Both the position numbers and the translations under genes were made by a program. The notes beneath the pieces are model-generated. The model was not told the origin of the DNA. It did no database searches and was given only the letters and a program-made list of their open reading frames with translations. A stretch of 64,000 nucleotides of DNA from positions 141,377 to 205,376 of the forward strand of contig DAIMEJ010000003.1 in the NCBI GenBank assembly GCA_036725345.1. Reading direction: 5' to 3'. Below are positions 43,141-51,852 of this stretch, piece by piece. Source of the DNA: JAPLJU01 sp036725345 (GTDB lineage Bacteria; Desulfobacterota; Syntrophia; Syntrophales; UBA2192). Within the stretch, counting starts at the first letter, position 1; each line of letters opens with the position of its first letter.

Positions 43141-43332
43141 CTACTTCACCGAGTAGCCCTTACCCTCCAGACAGGCGCCCCTTGCCCTCAGGTACTCCTG
43201 CTGGCCCGCGCTCTGCTGGGCGGATGCCTGCTGCGTCTGGGCCTGCTGCTGCTGTGCTTGCTGCTGTTGCGCCATGGTTTGACGTCGGCTCGCTCCTCGC
43301 GCAGCGACTCCCGGTGGAGCATGCCTGAACAT
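43141..43332 (-). pseudogene. Possible remnant of a Gln-rich envelope protein
   Basis: The C-terminal end (YLRARGACLEGKGYSVK) resembles the tail of small Gln-rich lipoproteins (YxRARxACLEGRGYxV) that usually have a signal peptide and glycine zipper before it. Here the upstream part reads as unrelated Arg-rich sequence without a signal, so the 5' half seems lost or frameshifted. Low confidence that it is expressed. Confidence 0.35.
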
Positions 43333-43358
43333 CGGACGCCGGACATGTGAAAATCCCC

Positions 43359-43883
43359 TCAGCGTTGGCGTACCTGGTACTCCTCCTTGAGATCCTTGTT
43401 GTATTTAACGACTTTGATTTCGCCGAGATAATTGCTGTAAAGAGGGTATCCTTTCTCCGCCCATGCAGCGAAGCCGCCATCGACAACGTACACGTTCTTG
43501 TAACCATAACGGTACAGGAAGGAACTGAAGTACGTTGCTCGATGCTTGGTCCGACAGAACACCCAAATCTCCGTATTCGCGTCCGGCCAGGTCGTTGGCA
43601 CCATATAGGGATGGCCCGAGTCGATGTTGTTCGATCCAAGAAGGTGCCCATTATCGAATTCCTCGTAGGTGCGGACGTCGAGAATAACGGCCTTGCTCTT
43701 CTTATCCTGGACCTCCTGCCACGTCTTGTATAGGGCATCAACGGTCACGATACGGTCCTTCGGAATGAGTGCGGAAAGCTCCGCAAACACCTTCTTCTCT
43801 TCGTCTGTCGGTGCCGCATAGGTATTCGTGTAAGCAATCAGTATGGCGAACACTACAAGACAGCAACGCAATGTCTTTTTCAT
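43359..43883 (-). CDS. Periplasmic single-domain rhodanese-like protein
   Basis: 174 residues from the ATG at 43883 (GAAGGAGG site). A signal peptide (MKKTLRCCLVVFAILIAYTNTYA) precedes a rhodanese domain with VILDVRTYEEFDNGHLLGS (CH2A-like) and the active-site loop VFCRTKHRAT, where Cys is the sulfur acceptor. The C-terminal WAEKGYPL is also typical. Exported rhodaneses of this kind may handle thiosulfate, polysulfide or cyanide. It is preceded by a 27-residue protein gene and a membrane protein gene on the same strand. Confidence 0.88.
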   Translation of the reverse strand: MKKTLRCCLVVFAILIAYTNTYAAPTDEEKKVFAELSALIPKDRIVTVDALYKTWQEVQDKKSKAVILDVRTYEEFDNGHLLGSNNIDSGHPYMVPTTWPDANTEIWVFCRTKHRATYFSSFLYRYGYKNVYVVDGGFAAWAEKGYPLYSNYLGEIKVVKYNKDLKEEYQVRQR

Positions 43884-43897
43884 GATGAGATCCTCCT

Positions 43898-43981
43898 TCA
43901 AATTGGCTTGGTGTAGTAAAACTCTTTCCAGTCCACTTCCACCGACTTCATTTTCTTCCCTTTGATTGTCATGGTAGCCAT
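43898..43981 (-). CDS. 27-residue small protein
   Basis: ATG at 43981 with an AAGGAG site 6 bases upstream; encodes MATMTIKGKKMKSV then EVDWKEFYYTKPI and TGA. Highly charged, no membrane segment. It sits just before the rhodanese gene on the same strand, with its stop 14 bases before that ATG. The ribosome site and the regular amino-acid pattern make it a plausible real small gene, but no homologue is known to me. Confidence 0.5.
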   Translation of the reverse strand: MATMTIKGKKMKSVEVDWKEFYYTKPI

Positions 43982-44087
43982 TCGTTACTCCTTCTTATTT
44001 GATTGTTGTCCGATATCTGACAGGTCCCTGATATAGCCGCCTCTCGGTGTTACGTTGTATTCCGATTCACGGTGCGCCACGGCGGTT

Positions 44088-44641
44088 TTACATGGCCTCC
44101 CTCTCCCCCACATCAACCGATTCCGGCGTCCTTCTCCAGAAAAAGAGTGCCCTGATCTTGTCCACTCCGTACACCCGTTGCAACTCCTTGAATGCAAAGA
44201 AAGGTATAAAAGACGCGAACACGACCAGCGAATTGGCTAGCAGTTCATGGGTGCCTTTTTCGAAAAACGCAGTGAGCCCCCCATGAGCCCGATCCCTTTC
44301 CAGAGACCCTTGACCGCATTCTCGATGAGGGTAAAAGCTCCAACAAAGATCGTGAAGATGACCGTCTTGTAAAAGGTTGGGAAAATCAGGGGCTTGTCTT
44401 CAAGGCCGCGACCCAGGCGGAACACCGCTCCGATCATGATGACTTTGGCTAGAATCAGAGCTTCGATCACGGCCACCCAGTAATTCGTGTAGGTGATGTC
44501 GTGGGCGGCAAGAACGAATCGCCGGTACTGCGTGAAAGCGGCGAACACGAGGGTCAAATAGATGACGTTGATCCAGTACTCGGTCACCTCGTGGAGGATC
44601 TTTTCCTTCCAACTCCCTTTTTTGTTATCCGGGATGCTCAT
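44088..44641 (-). CDS. Four-helix membrane protein, frameshifted at a G run
   Basis: Hydrophobic segments VIYLTLVFAAFTQY, YWVAVIEALILAKVIMIGAVF and FYKTVIFTIFVGAFTLIENA indicate an integral membrane protein. The frame from 44641 stops at 44237, but after the six-G run (44277-44282 on the + strand as C) a different frame continues sensibly (LTAFFEKGTHELLANSLVVF, ASFIPFFAFKELQRVYG...) to TAA at 44088. Seven G would join both into one protein of about 184 residues. Either a sequencing error, a recent mutation or a phase-variable tract. The start is uncertain (44641 or 44695). Function unknown. Confidence 0.65.
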
Positions 44642-44728
44642 CATCCACAACCCTACGCAGAAATATTGTTGCCCTGCCCGGGTCATCCGTGGCACATTTC
44701 AATATATCGCCGCGGAGATCCCTTTCAT

Positions 44729-46423
44729 TCAATTCTCCAGCAGCAGTGCGTGATACCGTGACAGCATGCCCCCGGAGATGTTTCGCGCGTTGAACCCGTT
44801 CTGCAGCAGCATGCGCGTCGCGTAGTAGGCTCGCTGGCCGGAGCGGCAGATGACCAGGATCTCCCGGTCACGGGGAAGCTCGCCGAGACGCGCCCGGAGC
44901 TCGCCCAGCGGTATGTTGACCGCCCCCGGCACCTGCTCCACTGCCAGTTCCACAGGATCGCGCACGTCGAGGAGAAACCCGTCCCCGTAGGAATCCCAGT
45001 GGCGGATCGGCATGTCGCCGCGCAGAACGCCGCCTGCGACCATACCGGCGAAATTGACGGGGTCTTTCGCGCTTCCGAACTGGGGCGCGTAGCACAGCTC
45101 CGCCTCCTCGAGGTCGTAGATCGTCGCGCCCATCTGGATCGCCATGGCGAGCGCGCTGATGCGCTTGTCCACGTTGTCCTCGCCGAGCGCCTGCGCGCCG
45201 AGGAGGCGTCCGTCGGATTTCCTGAAAATGACTTTTATGGCGATCGGCCTGGCTCCGGGGTAGTACCCCGCGTGTGAATTCGGATAGAGGTAGATCTTCT
45301 CGTAATCGGTATCGCCGAGCCGCTTGAGCGTCTTCTCGCTGGCGCCGGTCCAGGCGGCCGCCGCGCCAAAGAGGCCGATGATCGAGGTGCCCTGGGTGCC
45401 GCGGAAGCGGGAATCCCGCCCGGCGATGACATCGGCCGCAATCCGGCCTTGCCGGTTTGCCGGCCCCGCAAGGGCGATCAGGCTCCACTGGCCGGTGACG
45501 AAGTCCTTCACTTCGACTGCGTCGCCGACAGCGAAGATATCCGGGTTGCTCGTGCGCATCTGGTCGTCGACGCGGATCCCCCCTCGCTCCCCGATCGCGA
45601 GGCCCGCCATTTTCGCCAACGCGGTGTCCGGGCGCACGCCGAGGGAGAGGATGACGATATCCGCCGGGTAGGTCTTGCCGGACTTCGTCTCTACTTCGAT
45701 GACACCGTTTGCGGCCTGCTTGAACCCGGCCACCCCGTCGTTGAGCGCGAGGCGCATCCCGTGCCGCGTCACGTAGCCTTCGACAACGCGCGCAAACTCC
45801 TGATCGAGCGGTGCCAAGACCTGGTCGAGCATCTCGACGAGGGTAACGTCGAACCCTCTATGAACGAGGTTCTCCGCCGTCTCGAGGCCAATGAACCCGC
45901 CTCCGATGACCACCGCGCGCGTCCTGGGCCTCACGGCCTGGTATCCCGAGTACCGGTACATCCCGGCGAGGAACAGGGAACCGCGCTCGATCCACTCGCG
46001 GATCGCCCTCGCGTCAGGCACGGTCCGGACCTCGAAGATCCCCGGGAGGTCGATGCCGGGCAAAGGCGGTCGGAACGTAACGGCCCCGGGCGACAGCACC
46101 AGCTTGTCATAGGACTCGGTCGTCACGACGCCGGTCTTGACGTTGCGCAGGTCCACGGTCTTCTTGTCCGGCGAGATCCTGACGGCCTCGCAACGCGTTC
46201 TGACATCGATTGCGAACTGCGAGCGGAATGTGTTTTCACTCGCGACCAGCAGGCTTGGTTCTTTTGGGATCACGTCGCCGATGTGATAGGGCAGCCCGCA
46301 ATTCGCGTAGGAAACATAGGGCCCCCGTTCCACCATGATGATTTCAGCCTTTTCATCCAGCCTGCGCAGGCGCGCCGCGCACGACGCCCCCCCTGCCACT
46401 CCACCAATAATGACCACTTTCAT
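44729..46423 (-). CDS. CoA-disulfide reductase-like protein with C-terminal rhodanese domain
   Basis: 564 residues from the ATG at 46423 (GGGAGGAA site). FAD motif VVIIGGVAGGASCAARLRR at the start, active-site Cys in YANCGLPYHIGD near residue 43, the NADH motif VIGGGFIGLETAE and the second FAD motif IFAVGDAVEV. The last ~100 residues form a rhodanese domain with the loop VICRSGQRA. This fusion (CoADR-Rhd) is known to reduce CoA persulfide or polysulfide with NAD(P)H. Together with the periplasmic rhodanese it suggests handling of sulfane sulfur. Confidence 0.92.
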   Translation of the reverse strand: MKVVIIGGVAGGASCAARLRRLDEKAEIIMVERGPYVSYANCGLPYHIGDVIPKEPSLLVASENTFRSQFAIDVRTRCEAVRISPDKKTVDLRNVKTGVVTTESYDKLVLSPGAVTFRPPLPGIDLPGIFEVRTVPDARAIREWIERGSLFLAGMYRYSGYQAVRPRTRAVVIGGGFIGLETAENLVHRGFDVTLVEMLDQVLAPLDQEFARVVEGYVTRHGMRLALNDGVAGFKQAANGVIEVETKSGKTYPADIVILSLGVRPDTALAKMAGLAIGERGGIRVDDQMRTSNPDIFAVGDAVEVKDFVTGQWSLIALAGPANRQGRIAADVIAGRDSRFRGTQGTSIIGLFGAAAAWTGASEKTLKRLGDTDYEKIYLYPNSHAGYYPGARPIAIKVIFRKSDGRLLGAQALGEDNVDKRISALAMAIQMGATIYDLEEAELCYAPQFGSAKDPVNFAGMVAGGVLRGDMPIRHWDSYGDGFLLDVRDPVELAVEQVPGAVNIPLGELRARLGELPRDREILVICRSGQRAYYATRMLLQNGFNARNISGGMLSRYHALLLEN

Positions 46424-46498
46424 GTTGTTTCCTCCCTTTTGTTGACGCAACGGCATTGCCGGGTTGTTGCGGTTACGGAATCCGCCTGTTTTGAGCGT

Positions 46499-46822
46499 TC
46501 AGGCCCTTCGCCTGATTTCCGTCAGGGCCTCGACTCCTTCCCACTTGGCGTCACTGCCCAACTGGATTCTTGAGGACTGCCCGATCGTCCTGATCGCGCC
46601 CAGCAGTACAGCACCGCTGGTGGACTTGATATAGCCCTCGAAACTGGACTCCCCAGCCCAGTCGCTGGAGAGAACATAGAGATCCCCATCCTCCATGTCC
46701 TGGGCCACGCGGCAGCCCAGGCATCCCTCTTCCTGACGCATCGTGGGGAGGAGCGCCTGCAGGGTCTGTAGGAGTTCATTGAGTTTGCCGGGTTTGGACC
46801 TGATTTCGATTGTCAGCGTCAT
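46499..46822 (-). CDS. Antibiotic biosynthesis monooxygenase (ABM) domain protein
   Basis: 107 residues from the second ATG at 46822, with GAGGGGG as ribosome site. A single ferredoxin-like ABM domain: MTLTIEIRSKPGKLNELLQT, then EEGCLGCRVAQDMED and YVLSSDWAGESSFEGYI. Members oxidise quinols, degrade haem or have unknown roles; the catalytic His of haem-degrading forms is not seen. It lies 75 bases upstream of the CoADR-like gene on the same strand. Confidence 0.8.
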   Translation of the reverse strand: MTLTIEIRSKPGKLNELLQTLQALLPTMRQEEGCLGCRVAQDMEDGDLYVLSSDWAGESSFEGYIKSTSGAVLLGAIRTIGQSSRIQLGSDAKWEGVEALTEIRRRA

Positions 46823-47007
46823 CATCCCCCTCCTTTATGCATGGCTGTTTATTGCTGAAGCAAAAGAAGACCGACGCACCTGATGCTGACTGGGAATCCA
46901 ATTATCGTTCCACAGACGATTGCAGAGCTCAGTATTCGCATTAATCTGAATTTATTGAAGAAATGATAATTTTGGAGAGAGAAAAATCGGAAAGGAATGA
47001 AAAAACA

Positions 47008-47039
47008 CTCGATATATCGCGGAATCGCGATATATCGAG
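47008..47039 (-). terminator. Perfect 14-base inverted repeat, probable terminator of the sigma-54 activator
   Basis: Arms CTCGATATATCGCG and CGCGATATATCGAG around a 4-base loop. On the minus strand it is followed by TGTTTTTTC, so it can end the regulator gene 22 bases after its stop. The arms are alternating and AT-rich, unusual for a terminator, and could also bind a dimeric protein. Confidence 0.65.
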
Positions 47040-47061
47040 GGAGGCTTTTCGCGGGTATCGA

Positions 47062-49749
47062 TTATGGGGATCGCTTAATGCCCAGCTTCTTGATTCGGGA
47101 TCGCAAGGTGCTCGGGTTCAGCTTGAGGATTGCAGCGGCGCCTTTCGGCCCTTCGATTCTCCAGCCCGTGTCGCGGAGTACACGGAGAATGTGCTCACGC
47201 TCCATGGCGGCCAGATCCTTCGGGGACGAATCGCCCGTTACACCGCCCCGGATTGGCTCCAGTCGGTCCGCCACCTGAAGCACTGTGCCTTGGGTGGTGA
47301 TCACGGAGCGCTCGATGACATGCTCGAGCTCCCTGACGTTCCCCGGCCAGTGGTAGGCTTGCAGGGTTTTCAGGTTGACCTTCGGGATGGTCTCGATCTG
47401 CTTGCCTATTTTTCTGGAATATTTGTCCGCAAAAAAGCGCACCAGCTCAGGGATGTCGTCGGCCCTGTCCCGCAGCGGCGGGATCGTGACGGGGAACACG
47501 TTGAGCCGGTAATAGAGGTCCTCGCGGAACCGCCCGTCACGGACCTCCTCCCTCAGGTCCCGGCTCGTCGAGGCGATGATCCGGACATTCACCTTGACCG
47601 TCTTCGCGCTGCCCAGCCGCTCGAACTCGCCGTCCTGGAGGACGCGCAGGAGCTTCGCTTGGAGTTCCAGCGGCAACTCGCCGATTTCATCGAGGAAGAT
47701 CGTACCCCCGTCAGCTGCCTCGAATCGCCCCGCCTGCCGCGCGTGGGCCCCCGTGAATGCCCCTTTTTCCCGGCCGAACAGCTCGCTTTCGATGAGGTTT
47801 GTCGGCAGGGCCGCGCAGTTCACCGTGATCATGGGCCGTTCCCTGCGGCGGCTGAGACCGTGGATGGCGTTGGCCACCATCCCCTTGCCCGTCCCGGTCT
47901 CTCCGAGGATGAGGACGGTGGCGTCCGTGGGGGCCACCTGTCCCACACGGAAGAGGACGTAGTTGAGGGCTTCGCTGCTGCCAATGATTTTCCCGAACCC
48001 CCTCTCCTGCACGAGTTCCTCGCGCAGGACGATGTTCTCCTTCTCGAGGCGCTGCTTGAGCCTCTCGATCTCCCCCATCTGATTTCTGATCTGTTCGTCC
48101 GCGCGTTTGCGGGCGAGGGCGTTTATGAACACCTGCGCTAGCAGCTTTAACTGCTTTACCAGCGCCTCGGGCCAGTTGCGCTCCGCCCGCGTGGTGTTGA
48201 ATCCCAGGGCGCCGATGGGCGGTTTGCCCCCGACCGCCAGCGGAATGGTCAGATTGGACCTGATGCCGAAATAACGGTAAGATTCTGCGTCGCGTCTGGC
48301 CTCCGCCGGCAACTCCTCCACCGCGGAAAATGCAACGACGCACCCTGCCAGCATCTGCTGCTGGTACCAGGGAAAGTAGTCCGCTGCGTCCATCCGTTCG
48401 GGAAGAGGCGCCTCCACACTTCCATAGAGATGGGTAAGCAAGAGGGGACCTGCCATATCGTTCGTCCACTGCCAAAGCCCCCCCACATCGAGGCCGAGGC
48501 ATTCACAGATGCGGCGCTCGGCATCCATGATTTCGCTGTCGACTTGGTCGGCACGCAGGTTGACGAAACGCCCCGAGATCTCGGTCAGAACCCTCTCGAA
48601 TCGGAGCTGCTCTTCCAATTCCGTTCTGCTTTTTCTGCGCTCCAGGGAATTGACCAAGATCTCTCCCAGCAGGCGCAGTCGCGGAATGAAGCTCCCCGGC
48701 CAGTCACGTTCTCTCTTGAGAGCATTGATGGTAATCACGTAATCCACGGCTTCGCCGGTGCTTATCGGGATGAGCAGTGATGATCGGGTCCCCCGTTCGA
48801 GCCACGTCTGCCTATCCACTTGGGCCTCTGGCGGCAAATTTGCGATGCTTGAGAAGGCCAGCACCTGTCCTTTGTCGAAGAGCCTTTCGTATGCCCATGG
48901 GTTTTTCGTTCGAGGAAAGTCGAAACCGACCGGGACACGCCAAACTTTATCGTCCGCATGAGCAACATGGGTAGCATGCCATGCCGTCCGGTCCCTCGAA
49001 GCTCGAATCAAGCCGCAGCGGTCAACCTGGAAAAACTCAAGGACCATTCTCAGGGCGTTCTCGATCTCCCCGTCGAGCTGCTCCGCCGACGCCTGCACGA
49101 CCCGCGCAGAAACATCCGACAAGAGGCTCTCGAAGCGCAGGCGTTCTTCCAGAGCTAGCCCGCTTTCATGCAGGGCCTGCTCGGCATCCCGCCGCATCAG
49201 GGCGTTCACGAAGATCTCACCGAGAAGACGCAGCCTGGGAATGATTTCTCCCGGCCAGACACGTTCGCGCTTGATCGTATTGATGGCGAAAATATGATTA
49301 ACGGGCCCGCTAACGATGATGGGTATGTTCAAGTTGGATCGAATGCCCCATCCGATCCAGGTTTGCTTGTCTACGTTCGCCTCGGCAGGCAGATCATCAA
49401 GGTTCGAAAGATTCAGCACCTCGCGTTTGAGGATGAGCTTGTCGTATGACCATGGGTTGGTCTCTGTTACAGAAAGTTGCATCCCCACGGGAACCGACGG
49501 TGTATCCTCTGCTGCGGTGGCATGGGTGATCCTCCAGAAAGTCTTGTCCGGCAATATCTGAAGCAGCGCACAGCGGTCGACCTGGAAAAACTCAAGGACC
49601 ATTCTCAGGGCGTTCTCGATTTCCCCATCGACCTGCTCGGGTGAAACGTTGACGAATCGGGCCGAGATATCCGACAACAGGCGCTCGAAGCGCAAGCGCT
49701 CATCCAACATGTCCCCGATCTTTTCCCGCTCATTTGTTTGCGTATTCAT
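47062..49749 (-). CDS. Triple-GAF sigma-54-dependent transcriptional activator
   Basis: 895 residues. Three GAF domains (about 1-185, 186-370 and 371-560), the first two being an in-frame duplication of 185 codons that is still nearly identical at DNA level over ~60 bases. A coiled linker leads to the AAA+ domain: Walker A GETGTGKG near 615, GAFTGA near 662, Walker B GGTIFLDEIGELP. The Fis-type helix-turn-helix is near 850-890. FhlA-like layout: small ligands bind GAF domains and release the AAA+ ATPase. The target is probably among the element's operons, perhaps the hydrolases to the right or the oxidoreductase genes to the left (inference). Confidence 0.92.
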   Translation of the reverse strand: MNTQTNEREKIGDMLDERLRFERLLSDISARFVNVSPEQVDGEIENALRMVLEFFQVDRCALLQILPDKTFWRITHATAAEDTPSVPVGMQLSVTETNPWSYDKLILKREVLNLSNLDDLPAEANVDKQTWIGWGIRSNLNIPIIVSGPVNHIFAINTIKRERVWPGEIIPRLRLLGEIFVNALMRRDAEQALHESGLALEERLRFESLLSDVSARVVQASAEQLDGEIENALRMVLEFFQVDRCGLIRASRDRTAWHATHVAHADDKVWRVPVGFDFPRTKNPWAYERLFDKGQVLAFSSIANLPPEAQVDRQTWLERGTRSSLLIPISTGEAVDYVITINALKRERDWPGSFIPRLRLLGEILVNSLERRKSRTELEEQLRFERVLTEISGRFVNLRADQVDSEIMDAERRICECLGLDVGGLWQWTNDMAGPLLLTHLYGSVEAPLPERMDAADYFPWYQQQMLAGCVVAFSAVEELPAEARRDAESYRYFGIRSNLTIPLAVGGKPPIGALGFNTTRAERNWPEALVKQLKLLAQVFINALARKRADEQIRNQMGEIERLKQRLEKENIVLREELVQERGFGKIIGSSEALNYVLFRVGQVAPTDATVLILGETGTGKGMVANAIHGLSRRRERPMITVNCAALPTNLIESELFGREKGAFTGAHARQAGRFEAADGGTIFLDEIGELPLELQAKLLRVLQDGEFERLGSAKTVKVNVRIIASTSRDLREEVRDGRFREDLYYRLNVFPVTIPPLRDRADDIPELVRFFADKYSRKIGKQIETIPKVNLKTLQAYHWPGNVRELEHVIERSVITTQGTVLQVADRLEPIRGGVTGDSSPKDLAAMEREHILRVLRDTGWRIEGPKGAAAILKLNPSTLRSRIKKLGIKRSP

Positions 49750-50223
49750 TTCGACTTGAAATCTACAGAAAACGCTTCAGGCTGTCCACTATTTGTTTCA
49801 GGAAGGAGTCCTTATTTCCTTTCAAAGTTTGCACGTCCTTGCGCCTATTTGGAGGTTTCACCTACTACTGTTCAGTGTGGGATGATTATCCAAATTGAGG
49901 ATTACTGACGGAAAGAGAGTAACCTCGCTGCCGTCGAAGGTCTCGCTCGCAGTGGATGCGGCCGGCACAGTGCGTATGACTGTCGTTCGGACAACTTTCT
50001 TGCCATCAGCCTTGAGGATTCTTAGGGAGGCGCGCCGGGCGGTAATGATGGACTCACCGACGCAGGATCTTTGATCACAGCTATATTTAACTCCCGGGGT
50101 CAAACACCACGGACTTTCAGCATAGCCGCTGATTGGTTTTTCAAAAATTTGTTCGCTGGGTATCCCCCAAGCGTCTACCCGGCTTGCCGCCCGGCTGATA
50201 CGGGGACCTTTGCCGCCTGACTG
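49750..50223. other. Intergenic region
   Basis: 474 bases between the activator gene and the hydrolase operon, both leftward. An 81-codon minus frame (49858-50103) lacks a ribosome site and known motifs. The start of the activator and its promoter lie here; no sigma-54 or operator motif was found. Confidence 0.4.
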
Positions 50224-50829
50224 TCAATCCCCGACAATCTCCTCAGCGAATCGCCGAAACACCTCTCTGACCCGACGGCCTTCCTCCCCAATGATTCGTT
50301 CCCGTTCCTCATCCGAAAGGGGAACAGGCAGTTTCTGCAGTAAGGTCATCTGGGCCTGCATCTGCTGACCGTGGATAGTCTCGAGCGTCTGCAAAAAGAC
50401 GAGAAAACGGTGTTCGAGAGGAATATCCAGGGGTAGTAGAGGAATGAAGCGCATGTGAGCATAGAGGGCATGCGTGAGCGCCAGGTATCGATAAAGCTGT
50501 GTGTCCATTGCGACGGGCATCAGCAGGAACCGGATAAAGTGCAGGTCACCCAGGTGTTGCATATTGGACAGACCGGCTCGGACGTACACCGTCGGGTTCA
50601 TGGACCAATCCGTGACCCGCTGCAGCAGCCCGATTAATTCGAGCTCACGGCAGAGTTGTCCATGAAGGAGGGCAAAGGGCTCCCATGCCATCGGCTGAAA
50701 CTCAATGCGGGAGAGGACGCAGACATTGACCTGCTTGATGCCGATAAGAAAGCAGCTGATGCGGGTCTGTGTATCTCGTTCGAGGATAATGCGTCCCAGC
50801 CGGTCACCAGTTTTCGTATCGACGATCAT
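50224..50829 (-). CDS. Hypothetical protein, last gene of the hydrolase operon
   Basis: 201 residues from the ATG at 50829, which overlaps the stop of the preceding hydrolase (ATGA) and has an AAGGAGGAAG site; the longer frame to 51069 is a shadow. Mostly alpha-helical and soluble, with Leu/Met/His-rich middle (ALTHALYAHMRFIPLLPLD) and a charged helical end (EEGRRVREVFRRFAEE). No Cys cluster or membrane segment. I do not recognise a family. Translational coupling to the hydrolase suggests a partner or accessory role. Confidence 0.75.
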   Translation of the reverse strand: MIVDTKTGDRLGRIILERDTQTRISCFLIGIKQVNVCVLSRIEFQPMAWEPFALLHGQLCRELELIGLLQRVTDWSMNPTVYVRAGLSNMQHLGDLHFIRFLLMPVAMDTQLYRYLALTHALYAHMRFIPLLPLDIPLEHRFLVFLQTLETIHGQQMQAQMTLLQKLPVPLSDEERERIIGEEGRRVREVFRRFAEEIVGD

Positions 50830-51818
50830 TCTTCCTCCTTCTCGAGTCCGCCTCGGGCCGGTTTTCGCCCCCGCGGGGCGCCGACCGAAGGCTCTCCTGA
50901 TACTGGCGCAGCCTGGATCGCCCGCAACGGGTCCCCGAGAACGGGCAGGTAGAGGGGGTCGGCTAGCGGATCGTCGTTGGCAACCCAGGTGGTCTGATCG
51001 CCCGGCCACTCGTCCCTCAATACCTTCCCCATGAAGTCGTCGATCAGCCGGATCGTCACGTCCGGGCACTCAAGGGTGAAGGCGTGGCAGGCGTGCTGGA
51101 TGATCACAAGGCGCGACCGGGTGATGCCCGCCCGCAGGATATCATGGAGCCCGCGGTGGGTGATGTAGTCGTATTCGCCGTTCAGGATCAGGGTCGGGAC
51201 CCGGATCGTCGGCAGTTCATGGGAGAAGGACGGGCAGTTCGACACCGCCTCCATCATGTTCTGCAGCGCATATTGATCGTTCAGAGCGTAGCCGCGGCGG
51301 ATCATGGCCGGAATAGCCCCGGCGTTGTCTTCCAGCCACTTGCCGCTGAAATTGAAAGGCATGAACCAGTTCTGGAGGTACTCCGTTCCTACGGATGCGA
51401 GCCCCCTATAGAGGTTTCCACCAATCCACTTCAGCCGCCCGTTTAGTTCCGAGAAGGCCCCCATCGCCACCAGGCCGCGCAGCGAGTCGGGGAATAGGAT
51501 GGCGTAGCGCAGAGCCACGGCCCCCCCGAAGGAGATCCCTGCCACGAAGGGGCGTTCGAGCCGCAGCGCCTCGATCAGGGCAGTCATAGTCCGGGCCTGG
51601 CGGTCGAAATCGGAGGAAAGCACCGGCTTGTCGGACTCCCCCTGCCCCAGCATGTCGAAGGTAAGCACGCGATAGCCCTTCTCAACAAACTGGGGGACAT
51701 AGGCGCCCCACAGGTGCGCCGCCTGGGTGAGGCCATTGACGAACACCAGCGGGACGTTGTCTTCCGGCCCCGCCAGTTCATACCGTATGCTGTGTTTCTC
51801 CAGGTTGATGATGGCCAA
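50826..51818 (-). CDS. Alpha/beta hydrolase (cytosolic)
   Basis: 330 residues without signal peptide. Oxyanion segment LVFVNGLTQAAHLW, nucleophile elbow AGISFGGAV (Ser between Ile and Phe), Asp in LNGEYDYIT and His in IQHACHAFTLE complete a standard triad. Like 3-oxoadipate enol-lactonase or related esterases. The last ~30 residues are an Arg/Gly/Pro-rich tail. Fourth gene of the leftward operon 56768-50224, 35 bases downstream of the MetX-like gene and overlapping the next by 4 bases. Confidence 0.88.
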   Translation of the reverse strand: MAIINLEKHSIRYELAGPEDNVPLVFVNGLTQAAHLWGAYVPQFVEKGYRVLTFDMLGQGESDKPVLSSDFDRQARTMTALIEALRLERPFVAGISFGGAVALRYAILFPDSLRGLVAMGAFSELNGRLKWIGGNLYRGLASVGTEYLQNWFMPFNFSGKWLEDNAGAIPAMIRRGYALNDQYALQNMMEAVSNCPSFSHELPTIRVPTLILNGEYDYITHRGLHDILRAGITRSRLVIIQHACHAFTLECPDVTIRLIDDFMGKVLRDEWPGDQTTWVANDDPLADPLYLPVLGDPLRAIQAAPVSGEPSVGAPRGRKPARGGLEKEEE

Positions 51819-51852
51819 AGCCGATTTCCTTTCATTCCTTACTGTGCCGGGG

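Noticed and set aside
46447..46461. Sigma-54 promoter before the CoADR-like gene
   Set aside because: GG-N10-GC spacing is present (CGGCAA then TTGC), but the -24 element matches poorly; too weak to list.
45449..46573. 374-codon + frame opposite the CoADR-like gene
   Set aside because: Shadow frame; FAD, Cys and rhodanese motifs are on the minus strand.
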